Of a DNA stretch of 8,353 nucleotides, positions 1 to 6,470 are shown one piece after another. The notes below the pieces were generated by a model. That model saw nothing but the letters and a program-made list of their open reading frames with translations. It did no database searches and was not told where the DNA came from. How positions within the stretch are numbered: position 1 is the stretch's first letter; the number at the start of each line of letters is the position of its first letter. Source of the stretch: Planctomycetota bacterium (lineage in GTDB: Bacteria > Planctomycetota > Phycisphaerae > Sedimentisphaerales > SM23-30); contig JAKJEP010000134.1 of assembly GCA_022705365.1 (NCBI GenBank), forward strand, positions 1 through 8,353, written 5' to 3'. A program made the translations under genes and the position numbers.

Positions 1-901
1 CCCCGTCTCCCACGGCGGTGGCCAACTGCATAGCCGCTCCCTTACGGCAGTCGCCGGCGGTAAACACCCCGGGCAGATTGGTCCGCAGATAAGCGGGGTC
101 GCATTGGATGAAATGATTTTTGTCCAGATCGATGGTACCCTTCAGAAAAGCAGTGTTGGGTATCATGCCGACGAAAATAAACACTCCATCACATGGTTTC
201 TCCGTGATTTCTCCGGTTTTGTTATTTTGGAGGGTGGCGGACTCGACACGTTCGCTGCCGTTAATGGAAGTAACAACTGAGTCATACCGTATCTCGATAA
301 TTCCCTTTTTCGTTTCGGCCAGCAGCTCTTCTACCAGAACCTTCGTGGCGCGAAATTCCCGGCGGCGATGCACCAAAGTAACTTTTTTGCAGAATTTGGC
401 CAGATGAATGGTATCTTCCACGGCGACATTGCCGCCGCCAACGGCAACCACTTCTTTGTCCCGGAAAAAGGGGGCATCGCAGGTGCCGCAGTAACTGACA
501 CCGGCGCCGGCCTGGCGGAACCGGTCCTCACCAGGCACCCCCAGCCGGCGATAATCGCTGCCCGGAGTCAGGATGACCACTTTGGCCAGATAAATATCCT
601 CATCGGTACGCACCTCCAGCATCCCTTCGTCATACCGCGCCAGGGAAATCACTTCCGCATTGCTTTTCACGTTCGCGCCGAAAGAAACCGCCTGTTCCAG
701 CAGCGCCGTAACCAGATCCGGCCCGCTGATTTTTGCGATCCCCGGATAGTTTTCGATGCGATCGGTCAGATTGATCTGGCCGCCGGGCACCAGTTTATCC
801 AAAACGACCGTTTCATAGCGGTCCCGGGCTGCATACAAAGCAGCCGCCAAGCCGGCAGGACCGGCACCCACAATGACAACATCCGCACTGATATGGGCCA
901 T
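1..901 (-). CDS. trxB: Thioredoxin reductase (NADPH, FAD), C-terminus cut by window edge
   Basis: Flavoenzyme that uses NADPH to reduce the disulfide of thioredoxin in the cytoplasm. My reading of the minus strand from the ATG at 901 gives 300 uninterrupted codons ending at the window edge. Low-molecular-weight TrxB is usually about 305-320 residues, so only a short tail is missing. Visible in order: FAD-binding GAGPAG (residues 12-17), the redox pair CGTC (Cys138, Cys141) followed by DAPFF, the NADPH Rossmann motif GGGNVAVED (155-163), HRRREFRA (178-185; the basic residues expected for the NADPH 2'-phosphate), and the second FAD motif GVFTAGDCR (278-286), then ATAVGDG. The active site is CGTC rather than the commoner CATC, a tolerated variant. 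The start is fixed by AGGAG five bases upstream, which overlaps the stop codon of the preceding secreted-protein gene. It is therefore the third gene of an operon and is probably translationally coupled. Family assignment is firm. Confidence 0.95.
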   Translation of the reverse strand, partial: MAHISADVVIVGAGPAGLAAALYAARDRYETVVLDKLVPGGQINLTDRIENYPGIAKISGPDLVTALLEQAVSFGANVKSNAEVISLARYDEGMLEVRTDEDIYLAKVVILTPGSDYRRLGVPGEDRFRQAGAGVSYCGTCDAPFFRDKEVVAVGGGNVAVEDTIHLAKFCKKVTLVHRRREFRATKVLVEELLAETKKGIIEIRYDSVVTSINGSERVESATLQNNKTGEITEKPCDGVFIFVGMIPNTAFLKGTIDLDKNHFIQCDPAYLRTNLPGVFTAGDCRKGAAMQLATAVGDG

Positions 902-912
902 ACACTCTCCTA
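902..912 (-). promoter_or_regulatory. Ribosome binding site of trxB overlapping the upstream stop codon
   Basis: On the minus strand the sequence TAGGAGAGTGT lies directly before the trxB ATG. TAG (912-910) is the stop codon of the 518-residue protein, and AGGAG (911-907) is a good Shine-Dalgarno five bases from the start. Sharing bases between stop and binding site suggests that ribosomes ending the upstream gene restart on trxB. The sequence is seen directly; the coupling is inferred. Confidence 0.7.
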
Positions 913-2466
913 GAAGGCAACTTGCCCGGCCTGTTCCGGCCAGATTTTTTTAATGGTATCCTCGTCACTGTGCTGGATGACGATCCCGCCGCTGCGCTGC
1001 CGAAGCATCATGCCCTTTTCATCCAGCCAGGTCTCTACGATTTTGCCATTCGGCTCCATCCGGCTTACCACATAGTAAACCGGAATTTCGATGGTGGTTT
1101 TTGTATCTTGCGGATTGGAGGCCGGCGGGTCAGCGGGAGCCTGCGCCACTTCCATTTTTTCCCGGGCGGCTACCCGCTGTATATAATAACCCAGCCCCTG
1201 AGGAGCAAGAGACAAAAAGGTGTATTCCCGTCCCGCCTCTTTTTCCATCAGCCGGCCCAGCAGGGAAGCCAGGGCGGCGGGCAAATAGATTTTTTCCTTC
1301 ATTTCCATCGATTCGGTCAAAACCGGTTCGGTTTGCTGCGAGTGGGAAAACCACTCCATGGACAAAACTCCATCTTTCCAGACCACTCGTTTCTCCCATC
1401 CTCTGGCGGCATTTTCCCGATCGGTCCACCGAATACGAAATTCTTCCGCGGTCAGATCATCCGGCATCGAATACTGTTCTTCCAGGCGGCTGGGGCCCGT
1501 CGGAAGATCCAGGAGAGAGGGGGCATCTTCATTGACCGGAAGGGCCCAGCCTTTCATTTGCAGGAAAGCAGAGGCAGCAGGGCCCGGCTCGAAAAAAGAA
1601 ACCGCCTGCAGGGTGAGCTTCTTTTTCCCGGATTCCTCCGCTACTTGTTCTGTTACACAGCGAAAACCTTTGTCCTGCCCGTCCATCTGAATGCGATACC
1701 AGGATTTCTTGCGTATCGCCTGGCTGATCTGGGAAATATCGATTTTGGACAAAAGATCCTGGGAGGCTTTCCGGGTCTGCTGCCAGCGGCGTTTCACCTC
1801 CGGCTCATCCATCGCGTTGAAATTTCGTACGATCTGTTCTATCAACGGGTTCGGATCCGATGATTCTGTGCCGGCCGTCGGTTCGATCAGGGAGAGAAGG
1901 AAGAAACGCCTCTTTTCACTTTGGATCAGCACCTCCTGAATGGTTTGTTTTTCCTGATCCGGCGTCTGAGGCTGCCAGGTAAGGGTCAGCCGGCCAAACG
2001 GACGATTATTTATCAGGTCCGAAAGGGCTGTTTCGATTACTGCCTGATTCGGATAGGTTTGCCAGAAATTCTGCCGGGCCTGGAGTAATTGTTCGTGATC
2101 TGTTTTTTCACGTGCAATCAGCAGGCTGACTACCAGATACTGCCTTCGGGGTGAATTATAAAAACAAACCAGATCCTTGCTGGTAGGAATTACAACGGCA
2201 TCCCACTGGTCAAAACGGCAGACCAGGCCGGGCAAAGAAGGCGGCTGGTTCGGTTCCCGGCTCAGACCGCTGTAGATTTCACTGCCGAAAGGGGGACGCA
2301 AAGAAACCCCGTTGGCAATATCCACATATTCACGGCCCAGGAGATTTTGCGGCAGGACCGGATCGGCCGGATTTGCCGGCTGGGCGCCTGCACCGGCCAA
2401 CATAACAGCAAACACAAATACGAAAACAGAGAAGAAAACATAATTAAATCTGCACTTCATCTTCAT
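910..2466 (-). CDS. Secreted protein of unknown function, 518 residues
   Basis: I do not recognise the family. Residues 1-28 form a signal peptide: a short basic start, a very hydrophobic FFSVFVFVFAVML core and an AGAGA-Q cleavage site. No lipobox cysteine is present, so the product should be periplasmic or exported. Two regions can be separated. Residues about 45-217 (NGVSLRPPFG..., VVSLLIARE, RRFFLLSLIEPT, LIEQIVRNF) have the alternating strand/helix feel of a DcrB/PsbP-like sandwich. A charged linker (218-253) leads to residues 254-510, which begin WYRIQMDGQDKGF and end VETWLDEKGMMLRQ...IKKIWPE. That end resembles beta-rich carrier-like regions of the DUF3108/LolA kind, and also the end of the neighbouring 317-residue protein. 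These fold suggestions are impressions only. The first ATG is used; a second ATG two codons later is equally possible. The start overlaps the end of the upstream gene by 23 bases and trxB follows after 8 bases, so it is the middle gene of an operon. Confidence 0.75.
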   Translation of the reverse strand: MKMKCRFNYVFFSVFVFVFAVMLAGAGAQPANPADPVLPQNLLGREYVDIANGVSLRPPFGSEIYSGLSREPNQPPSLPGLVCRFDQWDAVVIPTSKDLVCFYNSPRRQYLVVSLLIAREKTDHEQLLQARQNFWQTYPNQAVIETALSDLINNRPFGRLTLTWQPQTPDQEKQTIQEVLIQSEKRRFFLLSLIEPTAGTESSDPNPLIEQIVRNFNAMDEPEVKRRWQQTRKASQDLLSKIDISQISQAIRKKSWYRIQMDGQDKGFRCVTEQVAEESGKKKLTLQAVSFFEPGPAASAFLQMKGWALPVNEDAPSLLDLPTGPSRLEEQYSMPDDLTAEEFRIRWTDRENAARGWEKRVVWKDGVLSMEWFSHSQQTEPVLTESMEMKEKIYLPAALASLLGRLMEKEAGREYTFLSLAPQGLGYYIQRVAAREKMEVAQAPADPPASNPQDTKTTIEIPVYYVVSRMEPNGKIVETWLDEKGMMLRQRSGGIVIQHSDEDTIKKIWPEQAGQVAF

Positions 2467-3397
2467 TTACTCGCAGTCTTTGATCCAGTATCTCCAGGGC
2501 ATCGGGAAATGCCTGTCCAAGCTGTTCCCGGGATACGGATCGGGTCTTCATTTCCAGCGAAGGGAGGGAATCCTTTTGCCAGACCAGTTGATGTTCGGAA
2601 TCATAATAAATGGTCTGGGAGGACTGCCCTCCCTGCCAAATTACTTCCACGGGGTCGCCGTGGGGATGGGCAGCCAGGATTTCGGGGGGAATATCCCCGC
2701 CCGGTTTGACCAGACATTCGGTTACACCTGCCCGCCCCTGTTCGTCGAAATCCAGAACTGCCAGAAGGACCCCTTCTTTCCGAAAGCCATCCTTTCCGAC
2801 GGAGAGAGCGGAAAAGAAATCCAGCCAGTCCGGCGGTACAAAATTCCCTTTGACGGGCAGGCGGCTGGAAGTACCCTGCAGGGCCGGTTCATATAAAAAA
2901 CCCTCCCGGTACTCGAGCCGGCGCGTCCATTTGTATTTGGGGGTATAGATACTTTTGGTATAATAAGAAAAACTCAAATCATTAGCGGTTTTATAACTGA
3001 TGGTGATGAATTTTTGTTCGCGTTTGGAATAATTCAGATATTTTCCGTCATAAATCAGGGTGTTATCCTTCTGAATTTTCGGAGAAATCGCCAGAACGGC
3101 ATACCCGCTCACCTGCCCCTGCGTTTCCAGCAGATAGTACCGTAAAATGGGTTTGCGCCCGGCCAGGGAATCCAGTCCGGCCTGCGAAACCTCCCGAATC
3201 ACAGTCTGGGCATTTTCTCTGGCCTTTTCCCGGCTTTTCGCGGAGCCGGACTTGAAAAAAACCTGGATTTGGGCAAATGCCAGACATAAAACTAAAATCA
3301 CAGCCAATACGATGGTCGCAATTTTAGGATGGGCTTGTAATCCCGCGGGATTCCAACGGTGGAAAAAACTCGTTTTGGATTCGTTGCTTTCATTCAT
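2444..3397 (-). CDS. Membrane-anchored protein of unknown function, 317 residues
   Basis: I do not recognise the family. The N-terminus is hydrophilic and cytoplasmic (1-25). One strong membrane segment follows at about 26-48 (IATIVLAVILVLCLAFA), then a charged stretch SREKARENAQTVIREV that is probably helical (54-70), and then an external beta-rich domain to the C-terminus. The external domain opens with RYYLLETQGQVSGYAVLAIS (about 86-105) and closes with QTIYYDSEHQLVWQ...SREQLGQAFPD (261-299). This pattern parallels the start and end of the C-terminal region of the downstream 518-residue protein. Only one cysteine lies in the external part, so no structural disulfide is expected. It is the first gene of the minus-strand operon. 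There is no clear Shine-Dalgarno before the ATG at 3397, and the best promoter candidate sits so close that the message could be leaderless. A role in envelope maintenance or cargo binding with its neighbour is a guess. Confidence 0.75.
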   Translation of the reverse strand: MNESNESKTSFFHRWNPAGLQAHPKIATIVLAVILVLCLAFAQIQVFFKSGSAKSREKARENAQTVIREVSQAGLDSLAGRKPILRYYLLETQGQVSGYAVLAISPKIQKDNTLIYDGKYLNYSKREQKFITISYKTANDLSFSYYTKSIYTPKYKWTRRLEYREGFLYEPALQGTSSRLPVKGNFVPPDWLDFFSALSVGKDGFRKEGVLLAVLDFDEQGRAGVTECLVKPGGDIPPEILAAHPHGDPVEVIWQGGQSSQTIYYDSEHQLVWQKDSLPSLEMKTRSVSREQLGQAFPDALEILDQRLRVNEDEVQI

Positions 3398-3405
3398 AAT
3401 CTAAA

Positions 3406-3434
3406 ATAGTACGATTCTTTTGGAAGAAATGCAA
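3406..3434 (-). promoter_or_regulatory. Candidate sigma-70-type promoter for the trxB operon
   Basis: On the minus strand, TTGCAT (3434-3429) and TACTAT (3411-3406) are separated by exactly 17 bases, the optimal spacing. The -10 matches four of six consensus bases and the -35 three of six. Transcription would begin about 2-3 bases before the ATG at 3397, giving a leaderless mRNA, which agrees with the absence of a Shine-Dalgarno sequence. An alternative TTGACC lies further upstream but has no good -10 at a proper distance. It is a weak match and would need mapping. Confidence 0.3.
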
Positions 3435-3495
3435 CCCTGGTCAAGCCAGCCGCACCATAAGAAAATCAAACCGATGGGATAATCGTAACCGGCCC

Positions 3496-3522
3496 GTAAT
3501 CATTTGTAAAACAAAAAATTAC
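3496..3522. promoter_or_regulatory. 27-bp imperfect dyad in the divergent intergenic region, possible operator
   Basis: Outer arms GTAAT (3496-3500) and ATTAC (3518-3522) and inner arms TTTGT (3503-3507) and ACAAA (3511-3515) are perfect inverted repeats about one centre. Two-base gaps separate the arms on each side and three bases lie in the middle, so ten of twelve positions per half are symmetric. It lies about 100 bp from the minus-strand start and about 150 bp from the sppA start, between the two candidate promoters. The A+T-rich dyad fits a dimeric regulator site better than a terminator, since no gene ends here. The symmetry is seen directly; the operator role is inferred. Confidence 0.35.
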
Positions 3523-3564
3523 AGTCTTTTCCAGGGAATTGCCGGGGCTGTTTTCAAATTTCTC

Positions 3565-3598
3565 TTTACTTGAGCTAAAGTCCGTTAATAATTGAAAT
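3565..3598 (+). promoter_or_regulatory. Candidate promoter region for the sppA-nadA operon
   Basis: Two overlapping readings are possible. TTTACT (3565-3570) with AATAAT (3587-3592) has 16-base spacing and a five-of-six match at -10. TTGAGC (3570-3575) with TGAAAT (3593-3598) has 17-base spacing. Either would give a leader of about 65-70 bases before the sppA ATG at 3670. This A+T-rich stretch is the best promoter candidate upstream of the gene, but neither match is strong. Confidence 0.3.
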
Positions 3599-3662
3599 AG
3601 AATCGGCTGAAAAACCGACAATAGTGTTGAGGATTATTTTACGTCAGAAATTATAAACAGTC

Positions 3663-3669
3663 AGGAGAT
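3663..3669 (+). promoter_or_regulatory. Closely spaced Shine-Dalgarno of sppA
   Basis: AGGAG at 3663-3667 is followed by only two bases before the ATG at 3670, shorter than the usual 5-9. No other in-frame start exists upstream before the stop at 3628-3630. The next in-frame ATG would remove the membrane segment, so this start is still preferred. nadA further down also has a purine-rich stretch almost abutting its ATG. Confidence 0.5.
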
Positions 3670-4749
3670 ATGAAATTGGATCAATATAACAACCAGCCCT
3701 ATCCGGTCGCCCCTGAAAACCGGTCCGAATCAACCAGAGTTCCGCCGCCGCCGATTCCGCGGGCGATCCCGGTGTATGTACCGCCCGCTCAGGCAGGCCC
3801 AGCCAGAAAAGGCTCTTCCTTCCTGCTCAATATTGTAAAATACCTGTTTGTAATGATTTTTATCACTTCGCTGCTGTTGAATTTTTATCTGGGCGCTCTT
3901 TTCCTCCAGGGAGGATTATCGGAACAGGAATATCGCCCGGGAAAAAAGAGCCAGCGAATTGCCCTCATCGATCTGGCTGGTTCCATCGATATGGAAACCC
4001 AATACCAATTTCAGGAAATGCTTCGTCAGGCGGAAAAAGATGATACCGTGGAGGGAGTCATTATAGTAGTAAACAGTCCCGGCGGTCAGGTGGTACCCTC
4101 CGATATGATGAATCAGTATGTAAAGGCCTTTCAGAAAAAAGGTAAGAAAATCTATGCCTCGATTCAGCAGGTTGGCGCCAGCGGGGCCTACTGGGCCACG
4201 GCGGGGGTGGACCGGATGTATGCCCAGCCCAACTCGATGGTGGGCAGTATCGGGGTGATTTATATCAATCTGGTTCTGAAAGAGGCGCTGGAACAAAAGC
4301 TGGGAATCAGCCCGGTGGTGATTAAGTCCAGCCGTTCGGCATTCAAGGACCGGGGTTCCCCCTTTCGGCATCCTTCGGAAGAAGATATCTCGGAAATTCA
4401 GCAGGATTTGGATAAAATCCACCAGCAATTTGTCCATATCGTAAAAGACGGCCGGCATCTGGACGAAGAGCAGGTGTGGAAATTGGCCAGCGGGGATGTA
4501 TTCGACGGTGAGGAAGCGCTGGGGAAAAATCTGGTGGATGAGATCGGTTTTCTGGATGATGTGATCGATGCGCTGACGGAGGAAATCGGCCTGGAAAATC
4601 CGCAGGTGATACGTTATTTCAATCCGCCGTCACTCAAGGAGATCCTTTTTGCGAAAAGTGCGGAATGGTCCGATTCACTGGATATCGAGAAACAATGGGA
4701 AAAATGGGCTACGACACCCCGCATCCAGGCGCTTTGGCTGGGGCAGTAA
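3670..4749 (+). CDS. sppA: Signal peptide peptidase SppA, S49 family serine peptidase
   Basis: Membrane-bound serine/lysine-dyad peptidase that cleaves left-over signal peptides, and possibly other membrane peptides, on the outer side of the cytoplasmic membrane. The 359-residue product has a proline-rich cytoplasmic tail (about 20-45, PPPPIP), one membrane segment (about 52-80) and one S49 domain (96-300). It is thus the short, single-domain Bacillus-type enzyme, not the double-length E. coli form. Key sites are GVIIVVNSPGG (129-139), the nucleophile Ser171 in VGASGAYWATA, VGSIGVI (191-197), and Lys226 in AFKDRGSPFR. By alignment from memory with B. subtilis SppA (Ser147/Lys199), Lys226 is the general base. 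The tail domain DGRHL...ASGDVFDGEEAL...LVDEIGFLDD is typical of the family. It is the first gene of a four-gene plus-strand operon, with a small membrane protein 25 bases downstream. The assignment is firm; its physiological substrate here is unknown. Confidence 0.95.
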   Translation: MKLDQYNNQPYPVAPENRSESTRVPPPPIPRAIPVYVPPAQAGPARKGSSFLLNIVKYLFVMIFITSLLLNFYLGALFLQGGLSEQEYRPGKKSQRIALIDLAGSIDMETQYQFQEMLRQAEKDDTVEGVIIVVNSPGGQVVPSDMMNQYVKAFQKKGKKIYASIQQVGASGAYWATAGVDRMYAQPNSMVGSIGVIYINLVLKEALEQKLGISPVVIKSSRSAFKDRGSPFRHPSEEDISEIQQDLDKIHQQFVHIVKDGRHLDEEQVWKLASGDVFDGEEALGKNLVDEIGFLDDVIDALTEEIGLENPQVIRYFNPPSLKEILFAKSAEWSDSLDIEKQWEKWATTPRIQALWLGQ

Positions 4750-4774
4750 AGGCCGATAACCAGGAATACGAAAG

Positions 4775-5299
4775 ATGCAGAAAGATTCGACCCAACCGGA
4801 ACCCTCCAGCCGCGGAATCGGCCCTGTAACGGCTCATTCCGGTGCGGTTTTTCCACCCGTGGTTCAGTCCCGGCGAATTAATCTGCTTCGTATGCTGCTT
4901 TTGCCCCTGCTGCTGGCGCTGCTTTTGATAGTTTTTATCATGATGGGGCGTGACCGGCTGGTCCAGAATAATTATCTGGAGGGAATGCAGGAATTAGGCC
5001 GACAGATTCAGCAGTACCAGGCGGTCCGCAAAAAATTGCCTACCAAGCAGGAAATAACCGCTTTTCCTATCTATAAGCGTATGAGCCTGGAAGCGATTCA
5101 ATATGATGAAACTCACATTATTTCGGGCTGCCCAGACGATACGATACTGGCCTATACCAATCCTATCCAACTGCGATTCCGGAAAAGCGGGCTGGCGGCT
5201 CTTTCGGTGGGAGGCAAGGTGGATTGGATCGACCAGGAGGAATTGAAACGCCGGCTGGAAGTGCGGGAACGTTATTATAATCAACAACTTATACCTTAA
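4775..5299 (+). CDS. Small single-pass membrane protein of unknown function, 174 residues
   Basis: I do not recognise the family. The first 33 residues are hydrophilic and rich in Ser and Pro. A very leucine-rich membrane segment spans about 36-57 (LLRMLLLPLLLALLLIVFIM), followed by an outside domain of about 115 residues. That domain starts with a probable helix (LEGMQELGRQIQQYQAVRKKLP) and ends AALSVGGKVDWIDQEELKRRL (141-161). The end recalls the closing 'DG.V.W...EE' strand of pseudopilin-like/DUF1559 proteins, but there is no prepilin cleavage site, so this is only a resemblance. AGGAA at 4762-4766, eight bases before the ATG, supports the start. The gene sits 25 bases after sppA and 19 before nadA, so it is almost certainly co-transcribed. 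A partner or accessory of SppA at the membrane is a reasonable guess from position alone. Confidence 0.7.
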   Translation: MQKDSTQPEPSSRGIGPVTAHSGAVFPPVVQSRRINLLRMLLLPLLLALLLIVFIMMGRDRLVQNNYLEGMQELGRQIQQYQAVRKKLPTKQEITAFPIYKRMSLEAIQYDETHIISGCPDDTILAYTNPIQLRFRKSGLAALSVGGKVDWIDQEELKRRLEVRERYYNQQLIP

Positions 5300-5318
5300 T
5301 TGGGCATCTGGCCAGGAA

Positions 5319-6470
5319 ATGTATCAAATACCTTTACCCGAAAAATACGAAACGATGGATTCCGATGCCGCGATCCGGCAGATACGCACGCGGAAGGAGC
5401 AAATAGGCTCGACTTTGGTGATCCTGGGGCATCATTATCAGCGGGATGAGATTATCCAATTTGCGGATTTCACCGGAGATAGCTTAAAATTAAGTCAGAT
5501 TGCTGCCCAGCAGAAGGAAGCGGAATATATTGTTTTCTGCGGGGTGCATTTTATGGCGGAATCGGCGGATATTCTCACTTCGGCAAAGCAAAAGGTGATT
5601 CTTCCGGATCTGACCGCCGGCTGCAGCATGGCGGATATGGCGGAGATCGACCAGGTGGAAGAGTGCTGGCACTATCTGGAAAAGCAAATTTCCGGTCCAA
5701 ATCAATTGATACCAGTAACTTACGTAAATAGCTCCGCCGCCATCAAGGCTTTTTGCGGGCGGCGCAGCGGCATGTGCTGCACGAGCAGTAATTGCCGGGC
5801 CATTTTTGAAGCTGTCTGGCAGGCCAATCCCCAGGCAAAGATTTTGTTTTTGCCGGATGAACATCTGGGCCGGAATACTGCTTATCGGATGGGCATACCG
5901 CTGGAGCAGATGGCGCTATGGGATCCGTTTGAGCCGGGGGGAGGCATTCCAGCGGGAAGTTTTTCCAGAAAGCGCGTAATTCTTTGGAAAGGCTACTGTT
6001 CTGTGCATCAGGAATTTACCGTGGAACAGATTCAGAAGGCGCGGGCCGCCGAGCCGCAGGTAAAGGTCATCGTTCATCCGGAATGCTGTTTTGAGGTGGC
6101 TCAGGCGGCAGATTTTGTCGGCAGTACCGATACGATCATTAAGACGATTCGAGCGGCGGAACCGGGCAGCAGCTGGGTGGTTGGTACGGAAATCAATCTG
6201 GTGAATAGACTTGCAGGCGAAATGGCGGCAAAAAATGTGAAGGTTCGTTCGCTGAGCGGGACGGCCTGTTTGTGTGAAACGATGTACCGGATCAACCTGC
6301 CGCATTTGTGCTGGGTATTGGATCAAATTGCCGAGCATATCGAAAATCCGGCGCAAGTACCGCTGGTGAATCGAATTGTGGTCGAGGAAACCATCAAGAA
6401 AGATGCCCGTCTGGCGCTGCAGAGGATGCTGGACATAACCGCCGCTGCGCAAGCAGTAAAACCAGCGTGA
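5319..6470 (+). CDS. nadA: Quinolinate synthase NadA, Bacillus subtilis type
   Basis: Cytoplasmic [4Fe-4S] enzyme that condenses iminoaspartate with dihydroxyacetone phosphate to quinolinate, the second step of de novo NAD synthesis from aspartate. The 383-residue product shows the family motifs in order: LGHHYQRDEI (36-45), FTGDSL (51-56), GVHFMAESADIL (75-86), TAGCSMAD (99-106), TYVNSSAAIKAFC (134-146), CTSSNC (154-159), LPDEHLGRNTAYRMGIP (178-194), WKGYCSVH (223-230), HPECC (253-257), GSTDTII (268-274) and CLCETMYRI (317-325). The three cluster ligands are most likely Cys102, Cys227 and Cys319, matching the conserved cysteines of characterised NadA. The GRRSG insertion before CTSSN marks the longer B. 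subtilis-like subtype. The protein is cysteine-rich (13 Cys by my count). The ATG at 5319 is chosen although AGGA lies only one base upstream; the next ATG (5355) has no better site. No nadB or nadC lies in this window. The stop overlaps the next gene's GTG start. Confidence 0.96.
   Translation: MYQIPLPEKYETMDSDAAIRQIRTRKEQIGSTLVILGHHYQRDEIIQFADFTGDSLKLSQIAAQQKEAEYIVFCGVHFMAESADILTSAKQKVILPDLTAGCSMADMAEIDQVEECWHYLEKQISGPNQLIPVTYVNSSAAIKAFCGRRSGMCCTSSNCRAIFEAVWQANPQAKILFLPDEHLGRNTAYRMGIPLEQMALWDPFEPGGGIPAGSFSRKRVILWKGYCSVHQEFTVEQIQKARAAEPQVKVIVHPECCFEVAQAADFVGSTDTIIKTIRAAEPGSSWVVGTEINLVNRLAGEMAAKNVKVRSLSGTACLCETMYRINLPHLCWVLDQIAEHIENPAQVPLVNRIVVEETIKKDARLALQRMLDITAAAQAVKPA

Noticed and set aside
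368..1863. Long plus-strand open frames opposite trxB and the 518-residue protein
   Set aside because: They are antisense shadows: the minus-strand frames carry clear family motifs (trxB) or a signal peptide, and operon spacing supports that strand.
3603..3618. TCGG...CCGA hairpin in the sppA leader
   Set aside because: Only four base pairs with an eight-base loop; too weak to call a riboswitch or attenuator.
3916..4458. 180-codon minus-strand frame opposite sppA
   Set aside because: It lies fully within the S49 catalytic domain coding sequence and is a compositional shadow.
6308..6466. N-terminal extension of the zinc peptidase starting at the ATG at 6308
   Set aside because: It lies entirely within nadA in another frame, has no export signal at its start, and the GTG at 6467 gives a proper signal peptide and a typical stop-start overlap.
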